Of a DNA stretch of 64,000 nt, positions 11,261-21,336 are shown piece after piece. How positions within the stretch are numbered: position 1 is the first letter of the stretch; the number at the start of each line of letters is the position of its first letter. Below the pieces are notes generated by a model. The model had not been told where the DNA came from. It was given only the letters and a program-made list of their open reading frames with translations, and ran no database searches. The stretch comes from Marinobacter sp. S0848L (GTDB taxonomy: Bacteria > Pseudomonadota > Gammaproteobacteria > Pseudomonadales > Oleiphilaceae), in assembly GCF_023016065.1 (NCBI RefSeq), contig NZ_JALKAQ010000012.1:38879-102878 (forward strand), in the 5' to 3' direction. A program made the translations under genes and the position numbers.

Positions 11261-12743
11261 CGTATGGCTGTTGATACTGGTTGCAGTGCTGGTTAGCCGC
11301 TTTATCGGTATGGCTCTTTTTCCCTTTTCCGATACCACAGAGCCGCGCTACGCGGAAATTGCCCGCCTGATGGTCGAAACCGGTGACTGGATTACGCCCT
11401 GGTTCGAGCCGAACGTTCCTTTTTGGGGTAAACCGCCTTTGTCTTTCTGGGCGCAGGCACTGTCCATTAAGGCATTCGGCGTTACCGAGTTTTCGCTGAG
11501 ATTTCCGTCTTGGTTGGCAACGCTTGCCATGGTGTGGCTGGTTTGGCGACTTGCGCTGCAAATCTGGAGTGTTCAGGTGGCTCGATGGAGTTGCCTCGTG
11601 TTCGCCACCATGGCACTTACTTACATCAGCGCCGGCGCGGTCATGACGGACGCCTTTCTGGCGCTAGGAACGACCCTTGCCTTGGTTAGTTTCTGTCTGG
11701 TGGTGGCTGGAGAGGGTGGGCTGTGGCGGTGGCTTTTTTTTCTTGGAATTGCGATCGGGCTTCTGTCTAAAGGGCCGTTAGCTTTGGTTCTAATCGGAAT
11801 TCCCATTGTACTTTGGTTGTCTCTTTCTTGGAGGGAGGCGATCAATAATCTGCAGAGTCTACCATGGTGCCGGGGGACCTTGATGACGGCGGTTCTGGTC
11901 TGCCCATGGTACCTGTTGGCTGAACTTAAAACCCCCGGATTCCTGGACTACTTTATCGTAGGAGAGCATATTCGCCGGTTTTTGGATCCGGGGTGGGTGG
12001 GCGATCTCTACGGCAGTGCCCATAATCAACCTAAAGGCATGATCTGGATGTTCTGGTTGTGGGCCTCGTTTCCTTGGGGCATCGTTGCCTTGGTCAGCCT
12101 GGCGGTTGCATGGTTCCGTGGGAAACGCCGCGGCATTGTGAGCAAGACATTGTCAGACCCGGGCGCCAGCTTTTTGTTGGTCAGCTCGCTGGCTCCTATG
12201 CTGTTTTTCACGCTGGCCGGCAATACACTCTGGACATACATTTTACCGTCGTTACCGTTTACGGCTATTTTGATCGGCCGTTGGGCGTCGGAATGTCAGT
12301 CTTTCCGATTGGCCCGGGTGCGGGGAGGCTTGGTTGCATTGGTCCCGGTTTTACTGGCCGTGTTCGTGGGCTTGGCCGCCACCGGGTGGCAGTCGCTCAA
12401 GACAGAGAAAGAACTGGTGGGCTATTATCAGTTAACGCGAACAGCCGACGACAGTCCGTTGATTTACTTGGATGACCTGCCATTTTCAGCCCGATTTTAC
12501 TCAGGTGGGACCGCTCTGGAAGAAACAGAAAATGGTTTGAACCGCTTGCAAGCGGCCGAGACGTATCAGCATTTGTATGTTGCGGTTCCCCGAAACTGGC
12601 GGAAAGAGAAAGTGGCAGGCTTGGCGACTTCTGCCCGAAAAGTTATGGAAAATAGACGTTATCAATTGTTGGTCATTGCCGGAATGCGCGATGATCAGCC
12701 ATCGGTGCCTGACGCTAACGGAGTACGCTTGAGTGACATCTAA
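11244..12743 (+). CDS. ArnT-like GT-C membrane glycosyltransferase
   Basis: 499 residues from the ATG at 11244, chosen because GGGGGTG lies a few bases upstream; an in-frame start at 11199 lacks that site. It is a polytopic GT-C enzyme of the ArnT/PMT kind. The first periplasmic loop shows FSDTTEPRYAEIARLM with the catalytic-type acidic residue, followed by WFEPNVPFWGKPPLSFW, a hallmark of this superfamily. About ten or more membrane segments follow, then a soluble C-terminal part. Such enzymes move a sugar from a polyprenyl-phosphate carrier to a periplasmic acceptor, for example lipid A. No arnA, arnB or arnD is nearby, so 4-aminoarabinose is not implied. It overlaps the regulator gene by 11 nt. 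Confidence 0.88.
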   Translation: MSKRFSVWLLILVAVLVSRFIGMALFPFSDTTEPRYAEIARLMVETGDWITPWFEPNVPFWGKPPLSFWAQALSIKAFGVTEFSLRFPSWLATLAMVWLVWRLALQIWSVQVARWSCLVFATMALTYISAGAVMTDAFLALGTTLALVSFCLVVAGEGGLWRWLFFLGIAIGLLSKGPLALVLIGIPIVLWLSLSWREAINNLQSLPWCRGTLMTAVLVCPWYLLAELKTPGFLDYFIVGEHIRRFLDPGWVGDLYGSAHNQPKGMIWMFWLWASFPWGIVALVSLAVAWFRGKRRGIVSKTLSDPGASFLLVSSLAPMLFFTLAGNTLWTYILPSLPFTAILIGRWASECQSFRLARVRGGLVALVPVLLAVFVGLAATGWQSLKTEKELVGYYQLTRTADDSPLIYLDDLPFSARFYSGGTALEETENGLNRLQAAETYQHLYVAVPRNWRKEKVAGLATSARKVMENRRYQLLVIAGMRDDQPSVPDANGVRLSDI

Positions 12744-13464
12744 TCAACCACCGCTCAGACTATTAATTGTTGAAGACCAGGTCGACCTTGCGGAAAATCT
12801 GTTCGAATTCCTGGGTGAAGAACGCTATGTATTGGACTTTGCAGCTGACGGCTTGACGGCGTTGCATTTGCTGGCCACGCAAAACTACGACGTTATCGTG
12901 CTCGACCTGATGCTGCCCGGCGTCAATGGCTATGATATTTGTCAACGTATCCGCAATGACCTGCAGTGCCAGACCCCTGTTATTCTGATGACAGCATTGG
13001 GCGGCCTGCCTGACAAGGAGAAAGGGTTTGATTGCGGTGCAGATGATTACCTCGTGAAGCCTTTTGAGCTGCGTGAGTTGCAACTGCGGGTTGAAGCCTT
13101 GCATCGACGCTATGCGCCACAGAGGCCGATCCTGTCAGCGGGTGATATTCGGTTCGATCCGGGCACGTTGGAAGTAGAATTGAACGGATCGAAAACGTCT
13201 TTGTCCGGGACACCTGCCCGCCTGTTTGAATTGTTGGTTCGTGCATACCCGAGTTTTCTCAGCCATGAAGCGCTGAGTGAAGCACTTTGGGGAGCGCGTC
13301 ATGTGGGAGTGGAGGGAAACAGTCTTCGTACCCACATCTACACGCTTCGAAAGTCGCTGCAGGCCAGTTTGGGCCGTGGGCTGGTTAAAACGGTTCATGG
13401 TCGAGGGTACAGCTTGGAAGTCCCTGCGGGCACCTCTGCGATAAAAGCGCCTGAAACGCCATGA
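12733..13464 (+). CDS. Response regulator, OmpR/PhoB family
   Basis: 243 residues: an N-terminal receiver with the acidic pair in IVEDQ, phospho-acceptor Asp in VLDLMLPG (about residue 58) and Lys in YLVKPF, then a C-terminal winged helix (about 135-232) ending in TVHGRGYSLE. The start is GTG with CGGAG upstream, and it lies inside the end of the transferase gene. The partner kinase follows with an ATGA overlap. Placement at the end of a glycosylation operon suggests that it controls this or related envelope genes, including its own operon. That is inference. Confidence 0.93.
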   Translation: MTSNQPPLRLLIVEDQVDLAENLFEFLGEERYVLDFAADGLTALHLLATQNYDVIVLDLMLPGVNGYDICQRIRNDLQCQTPVILMTALGGLPDKEKGFDCGADDYLVKPFELRELQLRVEALHRRYAPQRPILSAGDIRFDPGTLEVELNGSKTSLSGTPARLFELLVRAYPSFLSHEALSEALWGARHVGVEGNSLRTHIYTLRKSLQASLGRGLVKTVHGRGYSLEVPAGTSAIKAPETP

Positions 13465-14750
13465 AATCATCTTTGAGTGCACGTCTAACCCGTACCCTGT
13501 TTTTCCTGATTGCCGCCACAACTGCAACCTCAATGTTTATTGTCGAGCTATTCGTTAATGATGTTGAGGACACCATTCTTAGTCTTGAACTGAAGGCCGA
13601 CGCCGAATTTTTTACCGCGCAACTTCAGAACGGGACATTTCAACCCATAAAAACGGCTCAGCTAGAGGCCGTTTTTCTGTCTGAAGGCGAGGCGGAGCTT
13701 TTGCTTCCCGAATATTTTCGTGGCCGCTCGCTGCCATTTTCCGACGAAATCGAGATCGGCGAGACAACGCTGTTAATCCTCGGTGAACAGCTGGAACACC
13801 CCGACGGCAAGCTCTTCCTGGCTCAGGATATTACCATCATGGAGAATCGTGAGTCCCTGGTGCAGATCGCTCTTGTTGGCGTAGCGGGCTTCATGCTTCT
13901 TGTCGGCTTTTTTGTTGCGCGAACCGGAGCGCAATATCTGGTGCGCCCCTTCAGGAGGTTAACCCTCGAAGTTATGAGTACAAAGCCGGGGTCGTCCATG
14001 GAGCAAATTGATACGGGCTACCGTGATCAGGAATTCTGTGACATTGCAGAGGCGTTTAACCGCTTTTTGTCCGAGCTTGAACATCACGTTGAGCGAGAAA
14101 AGTCGTTTGTGAAGTTGGCCAGTCATGAGCTGCGAACACCGTTGGCCGTGATAAGTGGGGCGTTGAATGTGCTGGAACAACGGCAAAGTTTGTCGCCAGC
14201 GGATCAGAATACCCTCGCCCGTATTCGCCGTGCTGTGCAAACCATGCGCGACGATACCGAGGTTCTGCTTGAGCTTGCTCGCAGTGAAGTGTCCGAAAGC
14301 GATGCGAAGATCATAGTGCTTCAAGAGGTGGTCCAGAACACGGTCGATGATCTGGAGCATAGCAACCCGGATCATGCCGGGCGCATCACGGTTCACAGCA
14401 GTGGACGAGGCTTGAAAGTCGAAACTCATCCCGCCCTGGTGCGAATGTTAATTCGCAACTTGTTGCAAAATGCGCTTCGGCACACCCGTGCTGCAGTCGA
14501 AGTTCGGATGATCGCAAACAAAATTACGGTGAGAGATTTTGGGTCCGGATTGCCCATTCTAGTAACCGAGCATCTAAAAGCCGCCAAAGCACCGAGTGCT
14601 ATTACCTCTGCAACCGGCGAACTCAGCAACACTACCTTTGGGTTGCTGATTGTTCGCCTGGTTTGTGAACGGTTAGGCTGGGACTTGGAGATAGCCCAGT
14701 CAGATAGCGAAGGTACGGAATTTGTGATTCACGTTCATAGCCTGGATTGA
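13461..14750 (+). CDS. Sensor histidine kinase
   Basis: 429 residues. Membrane segments lie near residues 12-30 and 132-155 and enclose a periplasmic domain of about 100 residues that is acidic (for example LSEGEAELLLPEY). This is followed by a HAMP-like linker, a HisKA box (SFVKLASHELRTP, His near residue 222) and an HATPase domain with N box NLLQNALRHT and G1 box DFGSGLP. The G2 region reads TFGLLIV rather than the usual GLGL-I-V, a mild departure. It pairs with the regulator just upstream (4-nt overlap). The signal sensed is unknown; an acidic sensor domain would be compatible with cations or cationic peptides. The 3' end overlaps the opposing sulfatase-fold gene by 16 bp. Confidence 0.92.
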   Translation: MKSSLSARLTRTLFFLIAATTATSMFIVELFVNDVEDTILSLELKADAEFFTAQLQNGTFQPIKTAQLEAVFLSEGEAELLLPEYFRGRSLPFSDEIEIGETTLLILGEQLEHPDGKLFLAQDITIMENRESLVQIALVGVAGFMLLVGFFVARTGAQYLVRPFRRLTLEVMSTKPGSSMEQIDTGYRDQEFCDIAEAFNRFLSELEHHVEREKSFVKLASHELRTPLAVISGALNVLEQRQSLSPADQNTLARIRRAVQTMRDDTEVLLELARSEVSESDAKIIVLQEVVQNTVDDLEHSNPDHAGRITVHSSGRGLKVETHPALVRMLIRNLLQNALRHTRAAVEVRMIANKITVRDFGSGLPILVTEHLKAAKAPSAITSATGELSNTTFGLLIVRLVCERLGWDLEIAQSDSEGTEFVIHVHSLD

Positions 14751-16750
14751 TCGTGTTCGTCAGATAGCCCATAGGCCTGTTCCCTGTACAGTTTCAGGGG
14801 CAGGAGCGCATGGGCCAGTGCTTTTCTTGTAGCCGCCTCTTCGGGTGCGCCTGATAAATATCGAGTGCTCCGGGTTTGTGGCGAGTAAACCCCTGCTAAG
14901 GGTTCTTGGTCAGGGCGCAATACCGTCACATTGAGGTCGCTGTCCATCCAGGCGTAGTAATCGTTGAACTGCATAATCGCCCGGCCGGGTGCGTTCGGAA
15001 ATCTCACCAGATCACGCCCTACCATGGGATGCTCACTGGTAATGCCCATGAGTGAAAGCAGAGTCGGTGCAAGATCAATCTGGCTCGCCATTGTTTCGAT
15101 GCGCCGGCCTTCGATATCTGCTCCGAGTATGAGCCCCGGAATCTGGAAATTCTTGATAGGAACCAATTCGTCGCCCCAGACCCGGGCATCATGGTCAGCG
15201 ACGATCAGGAACAAAGTGTCTTCCCAATAAGCGCTGTTACGCGCGGTGTTTATGAATTCACCCAAAGCATGATCCGCGTATTTCACGGCATTGTTGACGG
15301 TGTTCTTCTCTTTGTCGTACTGCTCTATTCGGTTGTCGGGGTATTCAAACGGTGTGTGATTAGAGGAAGAAAAAACCAACCGGAAAAAGGGTTTTCCGGA
15401 GTCATGAAGTTTTTGCAGGTCTTCTTGGGTTTTTGCGAACAGGTCTTCATCACTAACACCCCAGCTTCCGGTAAAAGTAGGGTTGGTGTAGTTCTGCTGG
15501 TCCAGGATCTTGTCAAAGCCGTTGCCTGAAAAAAAGCTGCGCATATTGTCAAAATGCGCTTCTCCACCGTAGATAAAGCCCGTGTCGTAGCCTTTGTTTT
15601 TTAACAGGCCAGCCAGTGTAAAAAAACCGGTTTGAGACAGAGATAGTTTGACCACGCTGCGGGCCGGAGATGGCAAAAAGCCGGAGACTACGGCCTCAAC
15701 ACCCCGAACAGATCGTGTGCCCGTTGCGTACAGATTCTCAAACCACCAACCTGAATCTTGCAAAGCCTTTAAACGAGGAGTGACTGGCGTGCCGCCCAAG
15801 GATTCAACAAACGTTGCGCCCAGGCTTTCCTCCAGAATGATCACTAGATTAAGAGGATGCGGTCGCTTTTGAACAGGGGTTTGCTGGTGCAGCGTTGGAA
15901 ACCGCTTGGAGCTGAATTCAGCATCACTGAGCCATGGTGCGCTCCTGATTTCGCTCAGTATTTCAGACATCTCTAACTGACCGTAGCTGGCACTCGCATC
16001 GTCCTCGTGTTTGAGGTTGTAGATTGCAAAAGCCGCAGACCAGGTAGAGTTGATGATCAATGAATTCACGAGCGCATCGGAGGTCAGTGCAAACATCGCC
16101 GGGTTGGCCGGACGGTGGCCAGTTGTGGAGCGGATGCTTATAAAAACAGCCAGAACCACGATGGGCCATACCAGAATCGCTTTACGATAGCTGCCTGTAG
16201 AGGTCTCCTGTGCCCATGGGCGCAGGAGCCAGGCGAACAGGGTGGTCAGTGAAACACACAGAAAGATCCCAATGGTTACGGTGGATAAATAGCCCTCCCA
16301 AAGCATGCTCAGCACTTCCTTGGGGTAATTCAGGTATTCGATAAATAGGCGGTTAGGCCGGGTATCGTACTCGGCGATGAAGGTCGGCGTGGACAGTTCC
16401 ATAAAGAGAAACATGAACACGACGATAAGTGCCCAAAGGCCTGTCAGTCGCTTCCAGGCCTGCCAGCTATATCGATGGCCCATAATAGGCAAGAGCAAAA
16501 CCAGGGGTGCCGCGGCCATGCCCGCTATGATCAGATCCACTCGTAACCCGTGAAGAAAAATGCCCGGCCATATGGATGTCGCTGCAACCCGGTCGAATTG
16601 CCATGCCACCAACAGTGTTCTGGATAAACTGCCGATGAGGAGTATCGCGACAAACAGCATTAATATCGGAGCGTAGGCGCCGGCCCAGCTGAACCCTCGA
16701 TACATGAGTTCCGGAAAAGAGTGATGTCTGGATGAAAGGGGTGAAGTCAC
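14735..16750 (-). CDS. LtaS/OpgB-like phosphoglycerol transferase (alkaline phosphatase superfamily)
   Basis: 671 residues: five N-terminal membrane helices (to about residue 215) and a periplasmic sulfatase-fold domain. The first metal-site segment is NLVIILEESLGATFVESL. The nucleophile threonine is expected in ATGTRSVRG (about residues 341-348). Later metal ligands are expected in SGVS-like SWGVSDEDLF and in LIVADHDAR. Relatives transfer phosphoglycerol or phosphoethanolamine to lipoteichoic acid, periplasmic glucans or lipid A; the acceptor here is unknown. The GTG at 16750 gives the full frame, and the ATG at 16705 is a plausible alternative; neither has a strong ribosome site. It converges on the kinase gene of the glycosylation operon. 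Confidence 0.85.
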   Translation of the reverse strand: MTSPLSSRHHSFPELMYRGFSWAGAYAPILMLFVAILLIGSLSRTLLVAWQFDRVAATSIWPGIFLHGLRVDLIIAGMAAAPLVLLLPIMGHRYSWQAWKRLTGLWALIVVFMFLFMELSTPTFIAEYDTRPNRLFIEYLNYPKEVLSMLWEGYLSTVTIGIFLCVSLTTLFAWLLRPWAQETSTGSYRKAILVWPIVVLAVFISIRSTTGHRPANPAMFALTSDALVNSLIINSTWSAAFAIYNLKHEDDASASYGQLEMSEILSEIRSAPWLSDAEFSSKRFPTLHQQTPVQKRPHPLNLVIILEESLGATFVESLGGTPVTPRLKALQDSGWWFENLYATGTRSVRGVEAVVSGFLPSPARSVVKLSLSQTGFFTLAGLLKNKGYDTGFIYGGEAHFDNMRSFFSGNGFDKILDQQNYTNPTFTGSWGVSDEDLFAKTQEDLQKLHDSGKPFFRLVFSSSNHTPFEYPDNRIEQYDKEKNTVNNAVKYADHALGEFINTARNSAYWEDTLFLIVADHDARVWGDELVPIKNFQIPGLILGADIEGRRIETMASQIDLAPTLLSLMGITSEHPMVGRDLVRFPNAPGRAIMQFNDYYAWMDSDLNVTVLRPDQEPLAGVYSPQTRSTRYLSGAPEEAATRKALAHALLPLKLYREQAYGLSDEHDQSRL

Positions 16751-17154
16751 ATCTGCACTCGCATTTGGAGGATCCGCCTGAGCGAATTGTTAATGGGAAT
16801 GCTCAATATAAAAGGGGGCGTGTCAGCGTCGGGTCAGGAAAACATCAAGAAATTGTCAAAATATCTGACGCCAAAACCTTACGTAAATTGGATGATCGCT
16901 TCGTTTTGGAATGTCGTGTAGTTCTCTTAGGCCAAATGGGTGACGTTTTGAGTTCATGCGCGCGCTCAGGTATCGAAACCGGTCGGGGATAGCCATTGAT
17001 TGGAAACCGGGATTGCTGGCGTGTCGGTATCTGCGGACGGTATAAAGGATGATTTTTGACCCGCATTCGAGATAGAATGACGGCCCAAATTTTCAGGGGT
17101 TGCGGCATACACAACGGTAAGCCGGACCAGCCATTCAGACAGGGGCAGCACTCC
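16751..17154. other. 404-bp divergent intergenic region before glyA
   Basis: This gap separates the LtaS-like gene (minus) from glyA (plus). An 86-codon frame (16732-16992) has no ribosome site or recognisable domain and is not called. TATAAA (17041-17046) and TAGAAT (17073-17078) are possible -10 elements for glyA, but neither has a well-placed -35. Nothing else is evident. Confidence 0.4.
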
Positions 17155-18408
17155 ATGTTTAATCGTGATATGAAAATCGCCGGTTTCGATGACGAACTGT
17201 TGAACGCCATGCAGGCGGAAGAAAAGCGTCAGGAAGCGCACATCGAACTGATCGCGTCCGAAAACTACACCAGTCCTCGGGTGATGGAAGCTCAGGGCAG
17301 TGTGCTGACCAACAAGTACGCCGAAGGCTACCCCGGTAAGCGTTACTATGGTGGTTGTGAGTTTGTGGACGTGGCTGAGCAGCTGGCGATTGATCGCGCC
17401 AAAGAACTGTTCGGTGCTGCTTATGCCAACGTACAACCGCACTCTGGTTCTCAGGCCAACTCTGCCGTGTTCATGGCACTGGTACAGCCGGGCGACACCG
17501 TTTTGGGCATGAGCCTGGCCCACGGTGGTCACCTGACTCACGGTGCCAGCGTGAACTTCTCCGGTAAGATCTACAACGCCGTACAGTACGGTCTGAACCC
17601 GGAAACTGGTCTGATCGATTACGACGAAGTGGAAGCGCTGGCCGTTGAACACAAGCCAAAGATGATCATTGCTGGCTTCTCTGCCTACTCTCAGGAACTG
17701 GATTTTGCCCGCTTCCGTGAGATCGCAGACAAAGTAGGCGCATACCTGTTTGTCGATATGGCGCACGTAGCTGGCCTGGTAGCAGCAGGCGTATACCCGG
17801 ACCCGGTTCCTCACGCTCACGTAGTGACCACCACCACTCACAAGACTCTGCGCGGCCCTCGTGGCGGCCTGATTCTGGCGTGTGACGACGAAGCCCTGCA
17901 GAAGAAGCTGAACTCCGCGGTTTTCCCGGGCGGCCAGGGCGGTCCTTTGATGCACGTGATTGCGGCTAAAGCAATCTGCTTCAAGGAAGCTATGAGCGAC
18001 GAGTTCAAAGCCTACCAGCAGCAAGTTGTGAAGAACGCTGTAGCGATGGCCGATGTGTTCATTGAGCGCGGCTACGATGTGATTTCTGGCGGCACCAAGA
18101 ACCACTTGTTCCTGGTTAGCCTGATCAAGCAGGACATCACCGGTAAAGATGCGGATGCGGCTCTGGGTCGTGCTCACATCACCGTGAACAAGAACGCGGT
18201 GCCGAATGATCCGCGCTCTCCGTTCGTGACGTCTGGTCTGCGTGTAGGTACTCCAGCGGTTACCACTCGTGGCTTCGGTGAGCAGGAGTGTCGTGATCTG
18301 GCTAGCTGGATGTGCGATATCCTCGACAACCTTGAAGACGAAGCGACCATCAACCGTGTGCGCGAGCAGGTTGAAGCGGTGTGCGCACGTTTCCCGGTTT
18401 ACGCTTGA
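17155..18408 (+). CDS. glyA: Serine hydroxymethyltransferase
   Basis: 417 residues from the ATG at 17155, the same length as E. coli GlyA; AGGGG lies 10 nt upstream, while the longer open frame starts without one. It is a PLP enzyme that interconverts serine and glycine and charges tetrahydrofolate with one-carbon units. The PLP lysine is in [13 protein letters not shown] (Lys230). The N-terminal [20 protein letters not shown] and the [15 protein letters not shown] block are family signatures. Codon choice is strongly biased, as expected for a highly expressed gene. This bias also creates a long spurious antisense frame. A terminator follows. Confidence 0.97.
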   Translation: MFNRDMKIAGFDDELLNAMQAEEKRQEAHIELIASENYTSPRVMEAQGSVLTNKYAEGYPGKRYYGGCEFVDVAEQLAIDRAKELFGAAYANVQPHSGSQANSAVFMALVQPGDTVLGMSLAHGGHLTHGASVNFSGKIYNAVQYGLNPETGLIDYDEVEALAVEHKPKMIIAGFSAYSQELDFARFREIADKVGAYLFVDMAHVAGLVAAGVYPDPVPHAHVVTTTTHKTLRGPRGGLILACDDEALQKKLNSAVFPGGQGGPLMHVIAAKAICFKEAMSDEFKAYQQQVVKNAVAMADVFIERGYDVISGGTKNHLFLVSLIKQDITGKDADAALGRAHITVNKNAVPNDPRSPFVTSGLRVGTPAVTTRGFGEQECRDLASWMCDILDNLEDEATINRVREQVEAVCARFPVYA

Positions 18409-18426
18409 TTTGCACTGTGTGAGTCT

Positions 18427-18463
18427 GCCCGGGTGCCCTTGAGGGGTCCCCGGGCCCTTTTTT
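18427..18463 (+). terminator. Rho-independent terminator after glyA
   Basis: GCCCGGG (18427-18433) pairs with CCCGGGC (18449-18455), with an inner CCC/GGG helix, and is followed by T6. It separates glyA from the nrdR-rib operon. Confidence 0.85.
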
Positions 18464-18480
18464 GCCGGAGCGTTTGAACT

Positions 18481-18996
18481 ATGCATTGTCCTTTCTGTGG
18501 TGAAGCCGATACCAAAGTGATTGATTCGCGTCTGGTGGCCGAAGGCGATCAGGTACGCCGCCGCAGGGAGTGCTTGTCCTGCCATGAGCGGTTTACCACA
18601 TTTGAAACGGCGGAGTTGGTGATGCCGCGGGTGGTCAAGCAAGACGGAACCCGACAGCCTTTCGATGAAGAAAAATTGCGGGCCGGTTTGATGAAAGCTC
18701 TGGAAAAACGCCCGGTCAGTATTGAATCGATCGAGGCGGCGCTTAACCGAATCAAGTACCGCCTGCGAGCCACCGGCGAGCGTGAAGTAAAGTCGATGCA
18801 GTTGGGTGAAGAGGTAATGACCGAACTGCGTCAGCTGGATAAAGTGGCGTACGTTCGTTTTGCTTCTGTTTATCGCAGCTTTCAGGACATCAACGAGTTC
18901 AAAGAAGAGATTGAGCGTTTGTCTCAGGGTAACGGCGACGCCGCAGATGTGGCGCGTGCGTTGGCCGAGAATCCGACAGGGAAAGGCAAGGTATGA
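18481..18996 (+). CDS. nrdR: Transcriptional repressor NrdR
   Basis: 171 residues, slightly longer than the usual 150-160. It is a nucleotide-sensing repressor of ribonucleotide reductase genes. The zinc ribbon MHCPFCG...[12 protein letters not shown] occupies about residues 1-42, and an ATP-cone domain follows ([16 protein letters not shown] onward). The C-terminal tail after about residue 150 is extra. GGAG lies 10 nt before the ATG. Its stop overlaps the ribD start (ATGA), the classic gammaproteobacterial order nrdR-ribD. Confidence 0.96.
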   Translation: MHCPFCGEADTKVIDSRLVAEGDQVRRRRECLSCHERFTTFETAELVMPRVVKQDGTRQPFDEEKLRAGLMKALEKRPVSIESIEAALNRIKYRLRATGEREVKSMQLGEEVMTELRQLDKVAYVRFASVYRSFQDINEFKEEIERLSQGNGDAADVARALAENPTGKGKV

Positions 18997-20108
18997 TTTC
19001 AGACCGCGACAGGGCAATGATGGCACGGGCTATCCAGTTGGCTTGGCGAGGTCGTTATTCCACCCATCCTAATCCACGTGTGGGATGCGTGATTGCCAGA
19101 GGCAATCGTATCGTAGGTGAAGGCTGGCACGAGCGAGCCGGTGAGGCGCATGCCGAAGTGCATGCATTGAGCCAGGCCGGGCAGGAAGCACGAGGCGCAA
19201 CGGCTTACGTAACCTTGGAACCGTGCAGCCATTATGGCCGGACACCGCCATGCGCGAAGGCGTTGATGGAAGCTGGGGTGGCTCAAGTGTTCGTGGCAAC
19301 GAAAGATCCGAACCCGACGGTTTCTGGCCGGGGGCTGGATATGCTGCGGGATGCGGGCATCAGGGTAACCGAGGGCGTGCTGAGCGAAGAAGCCGCGCGC
19401 CTGAACCCGGGTTTTATGAAGCGCATGAACACCGGCCGGCCGTGGGTTCGCTTAAAAATGGCAGCCAGCCTTGATGGCCGAACGGCGATGGCATCGGGCG
19501 AAAGCCAGTGGATTACAGGACCTGAGGCGCGACGTGATGTGCAGCGCCTGCGAGCCATGAGCGATGCCATTCTCACGGGCGTAGGTACGGTGTTGGCTGA
19601 TGATCCCGCGTTAACAGTGCGCCTCGATGACATGGGCGATTTGGGAGAAGCTGCGGCGCCATCACGCCAGCCGCTGCGAGTGATTGCCGATCGTGATGCG
19701 CGAACGCCAACGTCAGCCCGCATTCTTCGGGGCGGCAATGTGCAGGTGTTCTGCGCCAGCTCAACCCGGCCAACGGCACCGGCACAGGATTTGGCCGCGC
19801 TGGGTGTGAGTATTGCCGGTGTGGCCTGGAGAGATAACGGGGTGGACGTGGTCGAACTACTGGACGCCCTCGGAGAGAAAGGCATAAACGAATTACTGGT
19901 AGAGGCCGGGCCAACGCTGGCGGGTACCTTTATCAACGAGAATTTAGTGGATGAGCTTTGGTTGTATCAGGCTCCGGTGTTTTTAGGGAGTACAGGGCGG
20001 CCAACGGCTCATCTACCCATAGAAGTTATGGCAGACAAAGTGCAATGGAAGGTGCTGGATCGCCGTCAGGTGGGTGAAGATCAACGGTTGATCCTCGCTC
20101 GCAGTTAA
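18993..20108 (+). CDS. ribD: Bifunctional riboflavin deaminase/reductase RibD
   Basis: 371 residues. The N-terminal deaminase domain has the zinc site HAEVHAL (about residue 50) and [11 protein letters not shown] (about 75-85). The C-terminal reductase domain begins near [26 protein letters not shown] (written here as two joined segments, [10 protein letters not shown] and [12 protein letters not shown]) and ends with the [12 protein letters not shown] block. It converts the RibA product to 5-amino-6-ribitylamino-uracil phosphate. It overlaps nrdR by 4 nt. In related genomes ribE normally comes next; here ribB follows after 63 bp with no ribE. Confidence 0.96.
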   Translation: MISDRDRAMMARAIQLAWRGRYSTHPNPRVGCVIARGNRIVGEGWHERAGEAHAEVHALSQAGQEARGATAYVTLEPCSHYGRTPPCAKALMEAGVAQVFVATKDPNPTVSGRGLDMLRDAGIRVTEGVLSEEAARLNPGFMKRMNTGRPWVRLKMAASLDGRTAMASGESQWITGPEARRDVQRLRAMSDAILTGVGTVLADDPALTVRLDDMGDLGEAAAPSRQPLRVIADRDARTPTSARILRGGNVQVFCASSTRPTAPAQDLAALGVSIAGVAWRDNGVDVVELLDALGEKGINELLVEAGPTLAGTFINENLVDELWLYQAPVFLGSTGRPTAHLPIEVMADKVQWKVLDRRQVGEDQRLILARS

Positions 20109-20171
20109 TCATTCAATTCATTCCTCTTGGCTGTCATTGCGGATAGCCGGGGTGACAGGGTGCAGAAGCGT

Positions 20172-21287
20172 ATGGCACTGAACAGCATTGAAGACATCAT
20201 CGAAGATATTCGACAGGGAAAGATGGTCATCCTGATGGATGACGAAGACCGCGAAAACGAGGGTGATCTGGTGATGGCTGCAGAACATTGCACGCCGGAA
20301 GCGATCAATTTTATGGCGCGTTTTGGCCGTGGCCTTATTTGTATGCCAATGACCCGGCAGCGTTGCGAGCAACTGGGCTTGCCGTTGATGGTTCAACAGA
20401 ATGCCTCTGGGTTTGGCACCAAGTTCACCCTGTCGATTGAAGCCCGTGAAGGCGTAACCACAGGCATTTCCGCAGCGGATCGTGCCCGCACCGTACAGGC
20501 CGCCGTGGCGCGCGATGCAAAAGCATCGGATCTGGTGCAGCCGGGGCACATCTTCCCGCTGATGTCTGATCCGGGCGGCGTTTTGAGCCGTGCCGGTCAT
20601 ACCGAAGCGTCTTGCGATTTGGCATCGCTGGCGGGTTGTGAGCCCGCGGGCGTGATTTGCGAAATCATGAACGATGACGGCTCGATGGCCCGTCGTGAAG
20701 ATCTCGAGAAGTTTGCGGAAGAGCACGATCTGAAGATCGGCACCATTGCCGATTTGATTCACTACCGCACCATGAACGAGAAAACCGTGGAGTGCGTGGA
20801 AGAGAATGACCTGGATACCGAATACGGTGTCTTTAAACTGCGCACCTACCGGGACAACATTCAGGGATCAACCCACCTCGCGATGGTGATGGGTGATATC
20901 AGCTCTGAAGAGCCGGTTCACGTTCGTGTTCATATCACGGATACCCTGCGTGATTTGTTGGGCGCGCGCCGCAAGGATTCCCGAAGCTGGCCATTGCACC
21001 ACGCGTTGGAGAAGGTCGCCAACGAAGGCAAAGGTGTCGTCGTACTTTTGAACAGCGCAGAAGACAGCCGTAACCTGGAAGATCGCATGCAGGAGTTTTT
21101 TGACGAGGGCCGTGGGTCTTCGGGCAAGGGCAGCTCCGGTGTGTACTTCACCGTAGGTACCGGCTCTCAAATCCTGCGTGACATTGGTGTTGGCAAAATG
21201 CGTTTGCTGAGCCCGCCCGTTAAATTCTCGGCTATCTCCGGTTTCGACCTGGAAGTTGTGGAATACGTACCTTATACCCCCGAATGA
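20172..21287 (+). CDS. ribB: 3,4-dihydroxy-2-butanone-4-phosphate synthase with degenerate RibA-like domain
   Basis: 371 residues from the ATG at 20172; an in-frame TTG at 20127 would add 15 unlikely residues. The N-terminal RibB domain is intact: [17 protein letters not shown] carries the catalytic acidic residues, with later HTEASCDLA. The C-terminal half (from about residue 205) has the GTP cyclohydrolase II fold, but the zinc-site pattern of active RibA (HSECLTGD...RCDCG) is absent. The matching stretch reads [18 protein letters not shown] with no cysteines. It therefore should supply only the RibB reaction. This fits the proteobacterial RibBX type, so an active ribA is expected elsewhere. 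It is often labelled ribBA. Confidence 0.93.
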   Translation: MALNSIEDIIEDIRQGKMVILMDDEDRENEGDLVMAAEHCTPEAINFMARFGRGLICMPMTRQRCEQLGLPLMVQQNASGFGTKFTLSIEAREGVTTGISAADRARTVQAAVARDAKASDLVQPGHIFPLMSDPGGVLSRAGHTEASCDLASLAGCEPAGVICEIMNDDGSMARREDLEKFAEEHDLKIGTIADLIHYRTMNEKTVECVEENDLDTEYGVFKLRTYRDNIQGSTHLAMVMGDISSEEPVHVRVHITDTLRDLLGARRKDSRSWPLHHALEKVANEGKGVVVLLNSAEDSRNLEDRMQEFFDEGRGSSGKGSSGVYFTVGTGSQILRDIGVGKMRLLSPPVKFSAISGFDLEVVEYVPYTPE

Positions 21288-21336
21288 TAAATCTGGCTGC
21301 AGCCGGAACGCGCTGCAGCCCGCGAAGGAGCCCGAG

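Noticed and set aside
16732..16992. An 86-codon frame between the LtaS-like gene and glyA
   Set aside because: No ribosome site, no known motif, and it starts inside the opposing gene.
17056..17078. TTGACC and TAGAAT as the glyA promoter
   Set aside because: The spacer is only 11 bp, too short for a sigma70 promoter.
16966..19026. A 686-codon minus-strand frame opposite glyA and nrdR
   Set aside because: It lies antisense to two certain genes, has no ribosome site or domain, and is explained by the strong codon bias of glyA.
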